36,771 nt of DNA from Vulcanimicrobiota bacterium (GCA_027315245.1 DAHUYK010000059.1:1-36771), one strand, 5' to 3'. Numbered from the stretch's first letter, positions 1-8,533 are shown. Notes: generated by a model from the sequence alone, not told the origin. Translations and numbers: made by a program.

Positions 1-848
1 CAGATCGCCAGGCTCATGATGATGCCGAACGGGAGATCGCGCCCAGGATTCTTCGCCTCTTCGGCGGTCGTCGAGACCGCGTCGAAGCCGATGTAGGCGA
101 AAAAGATGAACGCAGCGCCGCCCAGCATTCCTTGCCAGCCGAACGGAAAGTAGCCGCCCATGCCAGCGGGCCCACCCGCAGGGAGGTGGTAGTTAACGAC
201 GCTGATGTGGCTGATGCCGATGACGATGAAGAAGAGCACGATAGCGATTTTTATGGCCACGATGAACGCGTTCACGGTTCCGGACTCGCGCGTGCCCTTC
301 GCGAGGAGCGCGGTGATGACGAGAACGATTGCGGCCGCTGGAAGATTGACGATCCCCGACACGCCGGCCTGACCTGCCAGACCCCAATGCGGCCCGTTCG
401 CGAGGGCCGCCGGAATCTGCCACACGTTTGGTATGTGGTTCCAGATGTTGACGAAGTAGCCCGACCAACCAATGCTGACGGTCGCCGCTCCTAGCGCGTA
501 CTCAAGCACGAGCGCCCAGCCGACGATCCAAGCTAAGAGCTCCCCAAGCGTTGCATACGTGTAGGTGTACGCGCTGCCGGAGATCGGGATCTTGCTCGAG
601 ACCTCGGCGTAACACAGCGCTGCAAGCGCGCTGACGACGCCCGCGACGACGAAGGAGAGCGTCAGCGAGGGGCCCGCACGCGTTGCCGAGGCAATGCCTG
701 TCAGAACGAAGATGCCTGTACCGATGATTGCGCCGATCCCCATGGCAGTGAGCGCCCACGGGCCGAGCGAGCGCTTTAGGCCGTGTTCGCTATCGGCTCC
801 CTCGGCGAGTATCGTCGAGAGCGGCTTTACGCGCGAAAAAAGCGACAT
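1..848 (-). CDS. APC-family amino acid permease, 3' end outside window
   Basis: This frame stays open to the left window edge and gives about 282 residues, the N-terminal part of an amino acid/cation symporter of the APC superfamily in the inner membrane. The family signature GIGAIIGTGIFVLTG lies near residues 37-51 in the first membrane helix. A later segment with FFAYIGFDAVSTTAEE and KNPGRDLPFGI is typical of YfnA/CAT-like permeases. At least six hydrophobic helices are visible. The ATG at 848 is fixed by an in-frame TAG four codons upstream; the Shine-Dalgarno is weak (GGCGG close to the ATG). The substrate cannot be named from this part. Confidence 0.9.
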   Translation of the reverse strand, partial: MSLFSRVKPLSTILAEGADSEHGLKRSLGPWALTAMGIGAIIGTGIFVLTGIASATRAGPSLTLSFVVAGVVSALAALCYAEVSSKIPISGSAYTYTYATLGELLAWIVGWALVLEYALGAATVSIGWSGYFVNIWNHIPNVWQIPAALANGPHWGLAGQAGVSGIVNLPAAAIVLVITALLAKGTRESGTVNAFIVAIKIAIVLFFIVIGISHISVVNYHLPAGGPAGMGGYFPFGWQGMLGGAAFIFFAYIGFDAVSTTAEEAKNPGRDLPFGIIMSLAI

Positions 849-948
849 ACCGCCAGGCTATGCCCCCGCGCGCCGATTCCCTCTTACCGCCCCATCGCCT
901 GTGGCCTCCATTGCCGATCCGCAGCACGGCCTACGACGCTTTCCCCTT
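849..948. other. Intergenic stretch without recognisable gene
   Basis: This short region lies upstream of the permease. It should hold the permease promoter, but no convincing -35/-10 pair, operator or RNA fold is visible by eye. The dispersed repeat begins immediately beyond it. Confidence 0.4.
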
Positions 949-1034
949 CTGTCATTTCGAGCGAAGTCCCGAAGAGGCGGAGTCGAAGGGCTCGCGATGA
1001 CAAAAACTGAGCGCGCTACGCTCGGGATGACAGG
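949..1034 (-). repeat. Dispersed GTCATC-type repeat, copy A (two units)
   Basis: Read on the minus strand, just after the methyltransferase stop, two units follow each other. The first is GTCATCCCGAGCGTAGCG (about 1031-1014). The second is a longer hairpin-forming unit (1001-951) that opens with GTCATCGCGAGCCCTTCGAC and closes with an inverted GTCAT/ATGAC pair. The first 43 bases of the longer unit match the repeat at the right end of the window (from 36676) at 35 positions, without gaps. It has no coding potential. Its function is unknown; a 3'-end RNA hairpin or a REP/MITE-like element are both possible. Confidence 0.8.
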
Positions 1035-1037
1035 CCC

Positions 1038-1754
1038 CTAATCTGAGCGAACGCCGACGAAGAGATCGCGGCCGCCGATGACCTGCGTGCCTTGGTGCAA
1101 CTCGAACCCGGCGCGCAGAAATGCGGAGCGGTATTGATCGTCGTTCATAATGAGGAGACGGTGTGTCTCTTCGAAGTTGCGAATTCCGTCGCGCATGCCG
1201 ACCATATAATGGAAGTTCAGGATCGCGACGCAGTCGTCACGGCGTGCGACGTGCATGCGCGCGATCTTCATCTCGGGCAGGTCGGCGAAGCTGGCACCGA
1301 TGCGCCCATCTTCCCACTCGTACGGGCGTAACCAAGGCTCGACGATTGCGACGCCGCCGGGAACGAGATGGCGGGCAAAGTTTGCAATGGTCTGTTCGAA
1401 CCGCTGTACCGTTGGAAGATAGGCGATCGAGCCGAAGAGGCAGACGATCGCGTCGAAGCGCGTGCCGAGGTTGAAGCCGATCATATCGGTGAGATGGAAG
1501 CGAACGTCCGGACAGCGCTCGGCTGCGACGGCGAGCATACCTCTGTCGATGTCCAACCCTTCGCATTCGAAGCGCTCGCGCAAGTGCTCGACGTGGCGAC
1601 CCGTCCCGCAGCCGGCGTCGAGCAGGCGCCGTCCGGGAGCGCGCTTATAACGCTCGATGAGCTCGCAGACCACCGCCGCCTCCCGGGCATAGTTCTTTCC
1701 GCCCGCATCGAGGAGAGCGTCGTAGTAAACGGCGGAGCGCGAATAGGTCAACAT
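1038..1754 (-). CDS. Class I SAM-dependent methyltransferase
   Basis: The 238-residue product has a Rossmann-type methyltransferase core. Motif I is LLDAGCGTGRHVEHL near residues 43-57 and binds S-adenosylmethionine. An acidic strand-2 end (EGLDID) follows, then FHLTDMIGF and FDAIVCLFGSIAYL, which fit motifs II and III. It looks cytosolic. The substrate is unknown; small-molecule methyltransferases of this shape (Methyltransf_11/25) are common. The ATG at 1754 leaves 78 bp to the divergent oxidoreductase gene. Its stop codon is followed within a few bases by the dispersed repeat. Confidence 0.9.
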   Translation of the reverse strand: MLTYSRSAVYYDALLDAGGKNYAREAAVVCELIERYKRAPGRRLLDAGCGTGRHVEHLRERFECEGLDIDRGMLAVAAERCPDVRFHLTDMIGFNLGTRFDAIVCLFGSIAYLPTVQRFEQTIANFARHLVPGGVAIVEPWLRPYEWEDGRIGASFADLPEMKIARMHVARRDDCVAILNFHYMVGMRDGIRNFEETHRLLIMNDDQYRSAFLRAGFELHQGTQVIGGRDLFVGVRSD

Positions 1755-1832
1755 CGTCTTCTGCCAGCATCTGATTCAGGCGTTTGCGTCAAAATGGCCT
1801 GCCTGCGCGCACGGCGAATTGGGCGTCCCTAG

Positions 1833-3170
1833 ATGCGCGAGTTTGACGTGCTCGTGGTCGGCGGTGGCAACGCCGGCTGCGCTGCAGCCCTCGCTGCCGC
1901 TCGCCATGGCGCGAAAACGCTCTTGGTCGAGCGTTACGGCTTCCTTGGGGGGACGGCGACCGCGGCAATGGTCGGCCCATGGATGACCTTCCACTCGGGC
2001 AAGGATCGCGTCGTCGGGGGGATCGCGCAGGAGATCGTCTCGCGCCTCGAAGCCCTCGGCGCCTCGCCGGGCCATATCCCGGATACCTCGGACTACGTCC
2101 CGACGATCACGCCTTTCGACCCCGAGGTGCACAAGGAGCTGCTCTTCGAAATGATGGGCGAGGCGCGCGTGCGGCTCTTGCTCCATGCCTGGTTCACGAG
2201 CGCGCTCGTCGAGGCGCCGGTCGTGACCGGGGCGGCATTCGATACGGTCGGCGGCAAGCGCGTCTATCGCGCGCGCGTCGTCGTCGACGCTACCGCCGAC
2301 GCCTACGTCGCCGCGTCTGCCGGCGTTCCGACGCAGCAGGGCGATACTCGCGGGCGCGTGCAGCCGGCATCGCTCATGTTCCGTATGAGCCACGTCGATC
2401 TCGCGAAGACGGCATCCTACCTGCGTACGCATCCCGATCAGATGCGCACCTCGCTGAAGGCGCACGAGCGCACCGCATCGACGGTGACGGCGGTTGCCGG
2501 CCTGCACGAGCTTTGGGCTCGTGCGCAAGACGATGGGCTCGTCGACGTCCCGCGCGAACTCGTCTCATTCTTCGTCTCGCCCTACCCCGACGAAGTGACC
2601 GTCAACATGACGCGCGTTCTCGAGATCGATCCGCTCGATCCCGACGATCTCACGCGCGCCGAGGTCGAGGCGCGCCGGCAGGCGATGCAGCTGGCGACCT
2701 TCTTTCGCGAGCGCGTTCCGGGGTTCGAAAGCGCGCGCGTCGCGGCCACCGGAACGCAGATCGGGATTCGCGAATCGCGCCGCATCGTCGGCCGGTACAC
2801 GCTCACGCGCGACGACGTCCTCCAAGCGCGAGCCTTCCCGGATGCGGTCGCGCGCAGCGCGTATCCGATCGATATGCACAATCCCTCCGGCGCGGGGACG
2901 GTGACGCAGCGTCTTCCGGCGGGCGCGAGCTACGAAATTCCCTACCGGTGTCTCGTGCCCGTCGGCTGCGAAGGGCTGCTCGTCGCCGGACGCTGTATCT
3001 CGACGACCCATGAGGCACTCGCGTCGACGCGGCTCACGCCGACGGTGATGACGCTTGGACAGGCAGCGGGAACCGCTGCAGCGATAGCGTGCGAACGCGG
3101 CATTGCGCCGAGCGCGATCGATCCCGGCGAACTCCGTGCAGCGTTGCGTGCGGATGGCGTCGTGCTATGA
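1833..3170 (+). CDS. FAD-dependent oxidoreductase (FAD_oxidored family)
   Basis: The 445-residue product starts with an FAD-binding dinucleotide fold: VLVVGGGNAGCAAALAAARH at about residues 6-25, followed by an acidic strand end (LLVERYG) and GGTATAAM. The C-terminal part LLVAGRCISTTHEALASTR plus TVMTLGQAAGTAAA is the second FAD-contact region of this family (PF12831). The ATG at 1833 directly follows an in-frame TAG and has no Shine-Dalgarno sequence, so a leaderless transcript is possible. Its stop overlaps the ATG of the next gene. Members of this family often sit in sugar or amino-sugar gene clusters; the substrate here is unknown. Confidence 0.9.
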   Translation: MREFDVLVVGGGNAGCAAALAAARHGAKTLLVERYGFLGGTATAAMVGPWMTFHSGKDRVVGGIAQEIVSRLEALGASPGHIPDTSDYVPTITPFDPEVHKELLFEMMGEARVRLLLHAWFTSALVEAPVVTGAAFDTVGGKRVYRARVVVDATADAYVAASAGVPTQQGDTRGRVQPASLMFRMSHVDLAKTASYLRTHPDQMRTSLKAHERTASTVTAVAGLHELWARAQDDGLVDVPRELVSFFVSPYPDEVTVNMTRVLEIDPLDPDDLTRAEVEARRQAMQLATFFRERVPGFESARVAATGTQIGIRESRRIVGRYTLTRDDVLQARAFPDAVARSAYPIDMHNPSGAGTVTQRLPAGASYEIPYRCLVPVGCEGLLVAGRCISTTHEALASTRLTPTVMTLGQAAGTAAAIACERGIAPSAIDPGELRAALRADGVVL

Positions 3171-3460
3171 GTGTCGTGCGTGACGCGCGCGCGCTGGGGG
3201 CGCGGATCGAAGTCGCCGATTTTGGGGTGTGGAGCGGCGCTGCGCTTTTGGCCGAATACGATGCGCGCTCGCGTACCATTCGCATCAACCGCCGCAGTCT
3301 GCAGGCCCTGTGCGTTAAGAATCGCCGGCGCTTTCTCGTGCGCGCCATCGCGCACGAGCTCTACCATCATCTCGAAGCGCTCGGCGCCGTGGAGTGTGCG
3401 AGCACGCGCCGTGAACGCGAGCGCAAGGCTGAACGCTTTGCGCAAGCGACGCTGCCATGA
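3167..3460 (+). CDS. Small HExxH metalloprotein (ImmA/SprT-like)
   Basis: This 97-residue protein carries a zinc-protease-type motif AHELYHHLEALG, with His63, Glu64 and His67 plus an extra His68. That is the arrangement found in ImmA/IrrE and SprT-like minimal metallopeptidases. The length is at the low end for such families and I see no clear third zinc ligand. The chosen ATG overlaps the upstream TGA (ATGA), and the gene's own stop overlaps the kinase start in the same way, so the three are probably translationally coupled. Function is unknown: it could be a real peptidase or a zinc-binding accessory protein for the operon. Confidence 0.8.
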   Translation: MSVVRDARALGARIEVADFGVWSGAALLAEYDARSRTIRINRRSLQALCVKNRRRFLVRAIAHELYHHLEALGAVECASTRRERERKAERFAQATLP

Positions 3461-4386
3461 AGTACGTCGCCGGTATCGACGGGGGGCAGAGCGCGACGAA
3501 AGCCGCGGTCGCCGACGAACGCGGACGCGTGCTCGCGACGGCGAACGCCGGTCCTGCCGACGAAATTTGGCAATCTGCCGGTTCCACGCGCATGCATGAC
3601 GCTCTCAACGGTGCGCTCGACGCGGCACGCAGCGCCGCCGGCCTGGATCGCGGCGTCGTGTTCGAGGCGATCGTCGCCGGCGTCAGCGGCTATGAAGGGC
3701 GGCTCTACGGCGTGCGGCCGTCGCTCCCGGCGCGACGATTCACGCTCGTTCACGATGCGGCCGTCGCGCACGCGGGAGCGTTTGACGGCGGGAGCGGCGT
3801 CGCGGTCATCGCCGGGACCGGTTCAATCGCGTACATCGTCGACGACGAGGGGAACGCCGGGGCGCACGGCGGCCTCGGCTACGTGTTCGGCGACGAGGGC
3901 AGCGCCTTCTGGATTGCGAAGGCCGCGCTCGCAGCGGCCGCCGAGCACGATGCGCACTGTGTCGTCACCGAAGTCGCAACGGAACACTTTTCCAAGTCCT
4001 CGATACGTGAGATTTTCGCTGCCTTTTACCACGGCGAACTCGACCGCGAGCGGCTTGCCGCGTTCGCTCGGATCGTGATCGAAGTCGCCGAGCATGAGGG
4101 CGGCGAGAAGGATCCGTGCGCCGTGCGAACCGTGGCGTCGGCGCACGAACACTTGGCTCGGCTCGCGTGCCGTGCGGCGTGCGACCCCTGGCGCTGGAAC
4201 GCTTCGCCGCGCGCCGCGTTCGTCGGCGGCTTGACGGCAAGCGCTTCCTTCAAGAGCGGCGTCTATGCCGCAGTGCGGACCGCTGCACCGCAGATGCGCA
4301 TCGTCGAGCCGGCGTATGCGCCGGTTCTCGGTGCCGTCGTGCTCGCATTGCGGGAGGCGAACCTCCGCTGCACGCTTTCGGCGTGA
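3457..4386 (+). CDS. BadF/BadG-family sugar kinase (N-acetylglucosamine kinase-like)
   Basis: The 309-residue product has an ASKHA ATPase fold. The N-terminal phosphate-1 loop is GIDGGQSATKAAVADERG (from residue 6). The phosphate-2 region reads VAVIAGTGSIAYIVDDEG and is followed by GGLGYVFGDEGSAFWIAK, the hallmark of BadF/BadG/BcrA/BcrD-type N-acetylhexosamine kinases. A late FVGGLTASASF segment fits the adenosine loop. It would phosphorylate N-acetylglucosamine or N-acetylmannosamine at O6 in the cytosol. The downstream NanE epimerase supports that reading, since NanE acts on ManNAc-6-phosphate. It overlaps both neighbours by 4 bases. Confidence 0.88.
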   Translation: MKYVAGIDGGQSATKAAVADERGRVLATANAGPADEIWQSAGSTRMHDALNGALDAARSAAGLDRGVVFEAIVAGVSGYEGRLYGVRPSLPARRFTLVHDAAVAHAGAFDGGSGVAVIAGTGSIAYIVDDEGNAGAHGGLGYVFGDEGSAFWIAKAALAAAAEHDAHCVVTEVATEHFSKSSIREIFAAFYHGELDRERLAAFARIVIEVAEHEGGEKDPCAVRTVASAHEHLARLACRAACDPWRWNASPRAAFVGGLTASASFKSGVYAAVRTAAPQMRIVEPAYAPVLGAVVLALREANLRCTLSA

Positions 4387-5099
4387 ACGTCCTCGATTCG
4401 CTGCGAGGAGCATTGATCGCGTCGGTGCAGCTTGCACCGGCGTCGCCCCTCGGCGCGCCGGAGGCGATCGCTGCTTTGGCTAAGGCGGCCTCCGACGCCG
4501 GCGCACGCGGCGTGCGCATCGAGTCGGCCGCAAACGTCGCAGCCGTACGTTCGCACATCGACGGCGTGGTCGTTGGGATCGTCAAGCGCGAGTACGCGGG
4601 CTTCGAGCCGTACATCACGCCGCCGCTTCGCGAGGTGGAAGAGCTCTTGGCAGCCGGAGCGCAGATCGTCGCGTTCGACGCAACCCGCCGGCGTAGGCCC
4701 GACGGTAGCTCTACGGAGCGTATCGTGTCGGCAATCCGGCGCGGCGGAGCGCTCGCAATGGCAGACTGCGCGGTTGCCGCGGACGCAAAAGAGGCAAGCG
4801 CTGCGGGGGTGGACGTCATCGCCACGACGCTCTGCGGCTACACGGCGCAAACGCGTGGCGTGAAGCTGCCCGCGCTGAGCCTCGTTGCAGAACTTGCGAC
4901 TTTTTCGGCATTTGCGATCTGCGAAGGAGGGGTCGCGGACCCGCAGCAAGGTGCGGCCGCGATTGCAGCGGGGGCCGACGCCATCGTCGTCGGCGCTGCG
5001 ATCACCCGCTGTATCGAAACCGCAACCGCACGGGAAACGGTCGCGCGCCGAACGCGCGCGTTCGCAGATGCGCTCGCTCAGCGACCCGAAGGGTCGTAA
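4383..5099 (+). CDS. nanE: N-acetylmannosamine-6-phosphate 2-epimerase
   Basis: The 238-residue TIM-barrel protein converts ManNAc-6-P to GlcNAc-6-P. NanE landmarks are in order: ASVQLAPASPLGAPE, then ARGVRIESAANV, then the catalytic-lysine segment VVVGIVKREY, then QIVAFDATRRRRPDG, then ALAMADC, then ATTLCGYT, then ICEGGV with the conserved acidic residue, and finally GADAIVVGAAITR. I chose the GTG at 4383 because it overlaps the kinase TGA (GTGA); the frame is open further upstream but only as an antisense-like extension. No NanA lyase is seen in the window, so the ManNAc source could be peptidoglycan or imported amino sugars rather than sialic acid. Confidence 0.92.
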   Translation: MNVLDSLRGALIASVQLAPASPLGAPEAIAALAKAASDAGARGVRIESAANVAAVRSHIDGVVVGIVKREYAGFEPYITPPLREVEELLAAGAQIVAFDATRRRRPDGSSTERIVSAIRRGGALAMADCAVAADAKEASAAGVDVIATTLCGYTAQTRGVKLPALSLVAELATFSAFAICEGGVADPQQGAAAIAAGADAIVVGAAITRCIETATARETVARRTRAFADALAQRPEGS

Positions 5100-5124
5100 G
5101 CATCGTAAGCGAAGCGGTGCGAGC

Positions 5125-6216
5125 GTGGAGCAGTCGACAAAGCCCGATCGCGGCTTTTGGATAGTCACGGCAATCCTCGGGCTCATCTCGCTCGGGGGCA
5201 TTCTCTACTTCTGGATGATCCCGACCGTCGAACCGTGGCTGCCGCCCGAGGGCGGCCATCCGGGCGACCAGGTCGACTGGCTCTTCCGCTTCATGGCGTC
5301 GAGTGCCGCGCTGCTCTACACGTATGTCGTCGGTTACATCATCTATTTCGCGATTCGCTTCCGCCGCCGGCGATCGGATCCCGACGATGCCCTCGGTGTC
5401 AATCTCCACGACAACCCGAAGCTCGAAGCGGCGTGGACGATCGTCCCGACGCTCTTCGTCATCCTCCTCTCGGTTCTCAGCATCAGAATCTGGTACGTCC
5501 TGCAGGTGCAGCCGACGAACGGTCTCGTCGTCGAGTCGATCGGCCGGCAGTGGTACTTCACATTCCGGTATCCCGACGTCAACGGCGAGGTGACGGATCA
5601 AATGCACCTTCCGGTGAACGTGCCGGTGACGCTGAACCTCACGTCGGGAGACGTGATTCACTCGTTTTGGGTGCCGGATATGCGGTTGAAGGAAGACATG
5701 ATTCCCGGTATTATCAACACGATCCGTTTCACGCCGACGCGGATCGGAACGTACCAAATCATCTGTACCGAGTTCTGCGGGACGGGGCATTCCGAGATGA
5801 ACAAGCAAGTGATGGTCGTCCAGCCCATGGCCGCATACCAAAAGTGGTACCATGGCTGGCAACTTCGCAACGCACATGTGACCAACGCATTGGCAACGGC
5901 GACGCTGGGGGGAAAGATCCAACTGGCAGGTGGCAACGTGGCGGCCGGCAAGGCGCTCTTCAACGAGAAATGCAGCGCGTGCCACGCGCTCGGCCCCTTC
6001 AACCAGCGCATCGTCGGACCCGGCCTGCTCGGCGTCTTGCACGATCCGTCGCACCCCAACCTCGTCAACGGCGATCTGGCGGTTCCGGCAAACGTCGCAG
6101 AGATTCTGCAGAACGGATATACCGGCAGCATCGGGCATATGCCGAACCAGGCACAAAACGGCTTGTCGAATAAGGATATCGCCAATCTCGTCGCCTATCT
6201 GAACACGTTGAAATGA
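5125..6216 (+). CDS. coxB: Cytochrome c oxidase subunit II fused to cytochrome c (caa3 type)
   Basis: From the GTG at 5125 the protein has 363 residues. Hydrophobic helices lie at about residues 10-31, 50-75 and 100-125, followed by a periplasmic cupredoxin domain. CuA ligands are visible as His179 (VIHSFWVPDMRLKEDMIPG) and CTEFCGTGHSEM with Cys214, Cys218, His222 and Met225. A C-terminal class I cytochrome c domain has CSACH (Cys283, Cys286, His287) and a likely axial Met339 (GHMPNQ). An ATG at 5068 is an alternative start overlapping nanE; the GTG lies 25 bp after the nanE stop, but neither has a strong Shine-Dalgarno. It takes electrons from cytochrome c for the oxidase. Confidence 0.95.
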   Translation: MEQSTKPDRGFWIVTAILGLISLGGILYFWMIPTVEPWLPPEGGHPGDQVDWLFRFMASSAALLYTYVVGYIIYFAIRFRRRRSDPDDALGVNLHDNPKLEAAWTIVPTLFVILLSVLSIRIWYVLQVQPTNGLVVESIGRQWYFTFRYPDVNGEVTDQMHLPVNVPVTLNLTSGDVIHSFWVPDMRLKEDMIPGIINTIRFTPTRIGTYQIICTEFCGTGHSEMNKQVMVVQPMAAYQKWYHGWQLRNAHVTNALATATLGGKIQLAGGNVAAGKALFNEKCSACHALGPFNQRIVGPGLLGVLHDPSHPNLVNGDLAVPANVAEILQNGYTGSIGHMPNQAQNGLSNKDIANLVAYLNTLK

Positions 6217-6232
6217 CCGGAGTGAGCATCGC

Positions 6233-7900
6233 ATGTCCGTGATCGCAGAACACGGCGGAATCGCCGAGCACATTCATCCCGAGCCGCAAGGGTTCGTCCG
6301 CAAGTACATCTTCTCGCTCGATCACAAGATCATCGGGATTCAGTACATCATCACCGCCTTCGTCTTCTTCGTGCTTGCAGGATGCTTGGCGGAGCTCATT
6401 CGCATCCAGCTCATGAACGCGAACGGCGGCTTTTTGACGCCGGACGTCTACGACGAAGTCTACTCCATTCACGGTTCGGCCATGGTTTGGCTCGTCGTCA
6501 TTCCGATTCTGACCGGCGGCTTCGGGAACTTCGTCATGCCGGTGCAGATCGGTGCCCGCGACGTCGCTTTCCCGTGGTTGAACATGATCAGCTTTTGGAT
6601 CTTTCCGATCGCGGGGCTCATGCTCTTCTCGTCGTTCCTCATGGGCGCTCCGGTGGCGGGCTGGACGGAGTATCCTCCGATGTCGCTGCAGGGCGGCGCA
6701 GGCACCTCGATGTGGTGCGCGGCGATCTTTCTCGTCGGTGTCAGCTCGACGCTCACCGGCATGAACTTTCTCGTGACGATGCTCAAGATGCGCGCGCCGG
6801 GCATGACCTTCACCCGTATGCCGCTCTTCTGCTGGGGACAGTTCGCAACGGCGCCGCTCCTCATGATCGCGACGACCGCGCTTGCCGCCGCGCTCGCTGC
6901 CCTCTTCATGGAGCGGCAGTTCGGCGTACCCTTCTACGACCCGACGAAGGGCGGCTCGCCGGTGCTCTGGCAGCACATGTTCTGGTTCTATTCGCATCCG
7001 GCGGTCTACATCATGATCTTGCCCGCGTTCGGAATCATGTCGGAAGTGATCTCGGTTTTTTCGCGTAAGCCGATCTTCGGCTACCGGCTCATCGCGTTCT
7101 CATCGGCGGCGATCGCGCTCTCCGGATTCATGGTTTGGGCGCACCACATGTTCACGTCGGGCATCGCGCCCTACATGCAGTTGCCGTACATGGTGCTGAC
7201 CTTCGTCATCGCCGTTCCAACCGGCGTGAAGATATTCTCGTGGCTCGCCACCATGTGGGGTGGCAAGATCCACCTCACGACGTCGATGCTCTTTGCGATC
7301 GGATTTCTCGTGCTCTTCACCTTCGGCGGGATCAGCGGCGTGTTTTTGGCGGCGATCCCGTTCGACTTACACGTTCACGGGACGTACTTCATCCCAGCGC
7401 ACCTGCACTTCGTGCTCGTCGGTGGCAGCCTCATGGGCGTCTTCTCGGGCATGTACTACTGGTTCCCGAAGATGACCGGACGTTACATGAGCGAACTGTG
7501 GGGCCGCGCGCACTTCGTGCTCTTCACGATCGGTTTCATCGGCACGTTCCTTCCGATGCACTACCTCGGCGCGCAGGGCATGCCGCGACGCGTCGCCACC
7601 TACGATATTCAGTTCCAGGGCATCAACCAGTTTGAATCGATCTGCTCGTTCATCATGACGGCGGCGATCCTGATATTCTTCATCAACATGATCTACAGCA
7701 TCCGTAACGGGAAGCCGGCGGGTCACAACCCGTGGGGCGCCCGCACGCTCGAGTGGCAGATTCCCTCACCGCCGCCGTACTACAACTTCAAGCGTATCCC
7801 AAGCGTCTACGGGCTGCCGTACGACTTTACCGAGCCGCTGCCGTACAAGCATCTTGAAGAAGAACTCAGCGACACGCCTGTTGCCGTCGGGGCACACTGA
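6233..7900 (+). CDS. coxA: Cytochrome c oxidase subunit I, A2-type
   Basis: The 555-residue, roughly 12-helix subunit reduces oxygen at the heme a3-CuB centre. Visible landmarks are HGSAMVW (heme a ligand region), WAHHMFTSG (CuB histidines), HLHFVLVGG (heme a/a3 ligands) and the K-channel lysine Lys333 in VPTGVKIFSW. Helix VI reads YSHPAVY (residues 253-259): the cross-linking His-Tyr pair is present, but the D-channel glutamate of HPEVY is replaced by Ala257. The YSHP signature is the established mark of A2-type heme-copper oxidases. Shine-Dalgarno GGAG lies about 10 bases before the ATG. It is the second gene of the oxidase operon. Confidence 0.97.
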   Translation: MSVIAEHGGIAEHIHPEPQGFVRKYIFSLDHKIIGIQYIITAFVFFVLAGCLAELIRIQLMNANGGFLTPDVYDEVYSIHGSAMVWLVVIPILTGGFGNFVMPVQIGARDVAFPWLNMISFWIFPIAGLMLFSSFLMGAPVAGWTEYPPMSLQGGAGTSMWCAAIFLVGVSSTLTGMNFLVTMLKMRAPGMTFTRMPLFCWGQFATAPLLMIATTALAAALAALFMERQFGVPFYDPTKGGSPVLWQHMFWFYSHPAVYIMILPAFGIMSEVISVFSRKPIFGYRLIAFSSAAIALSGFMVWAHHMFTSGIAPYMQLPYMVLTFVIAVPTGVKIFSWLATMWGGKIHLTTSMLFAIGFLVLFTFGGISGVFLAAIPFDLHVHGTYFIPAHLHFVLVGGSLMGVFSGMYYWFPKMTGRYMSELWGRAHFVLFTIGFIGTFLPMHYLGAQGMPRRVATYDIQFQGINQFESICSFIMTAAILIFFINMIYSIRNGKPAGHNPWGARTLEWQIPSPPPYYNFKRIPSVYGLPYDFTEPLPYKHLEEELSDTPVAVGAH

Positions 7901-7924
7901 CGTGCCGCTCGAGGAAGCGGGATA

Positions 7925-8533
7925 ATGGCAGTCGTTTCTATTCCCGGCGGCGGGGAAGTCGACCAGCTCTACGCAGAGACGCGGGAGCTGCGCTTACAGG
8001 GCTTTCTGCTCTTTCTCGTCAGCGACATCGTGCTCTTCTCCTCGTTCATCTTCGCGTATCTCTATCTGCGCAACAGCGGCCAGGGCTGGCCGCCGCCCGG
8101 CATCACGCGCCCGTCGATATCGCTCGCTGCGTTGAACTCAGCCGTACTCTTCGGCTCGGGCGCCACGATGCACTACGCGTTGGAGAACTTCAAGCGAGGG
8201 AACTTCTCGCGTTACGCGTCACTCATGCTCTGCACGATCGTACTCGGCATTCTTTTCCTCTGCGGCCAAGCGATCGAGTACACGACGCTCTACGTGCACG
8301 ACCACGTCTCGTGGGCGGGAAGCGGCATCTTTGGCGCATCCTTCTTTACGTTAACGGGTATGCACGGGTTTCATGTCTTCTGCGGCGTGTGCTACCTCAT
8401 CGTCTTGCTGCTGCAGTCGGTACACGGCGTGTACGATAAGAACAAGTACTTCGGGCTTACCGCGGGAACGCTCTATTGGCATTTCGTCGACGTCATTTGG
8501 GTCGTGCTCTTCAGCATCTTTTATCTTGTCTAG
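7925..8533 (+). CDS. coxC: Cytochrome c oxidase subunit III
   Basis: The 202-residue membrane protein has five hydrophobic helices. It carries subunit III landmarks: ELRLQGFLLFLVSDIVLFSS near the start, TMHYALENFKRG in the middle, and the C-terminal FTLTGMHGFHVFCGVCYL and YWHFVDVIWVVLFSIFYLV. This short five-helix form is typical of bacterial caa3 and cytochrome-bo-like operons. The ATG follows a good Shine-Dalgarno (GAGGAAG). It stabilises subunit I and lines the oxygen or proton route. It lies 24 bp after coxA. Confidence 0.95.
   Translation: MAVVSIPGGGEVDQLYAETRELRLQGFLLFLVSDIVLFSSFIFAYLYLRNSGQGWPPPGITRPSISLAALNSAVLFGSGATMHYALENFKRGNFSRYASLMLCTIVLGILFLCGQAIEYTTLYVHDHVSWAGSGIFGASFFTLTGMHGFHVFCGVCYLIVLLLQSVHGVYDKNKYFGLTAGTLYWHFVDVIWVVLFSIFYLV

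Noticed and set aside
3089-3166. N-terminal extension of the HExxH protein from 3089
   Set aside because: These residues overlap the oxidoreductase C-terminus, are arginine-rich and unlike a protein start; the ATGA overlap at 3167 is the natural start.
5002-6273. 423-residue minus-strand frame opposite coxB
   Set aside because: It has His/Arg/Asp-rich shadow composition and no motif, whereas coxB on the plus strand has the CuA and heme c motifs.
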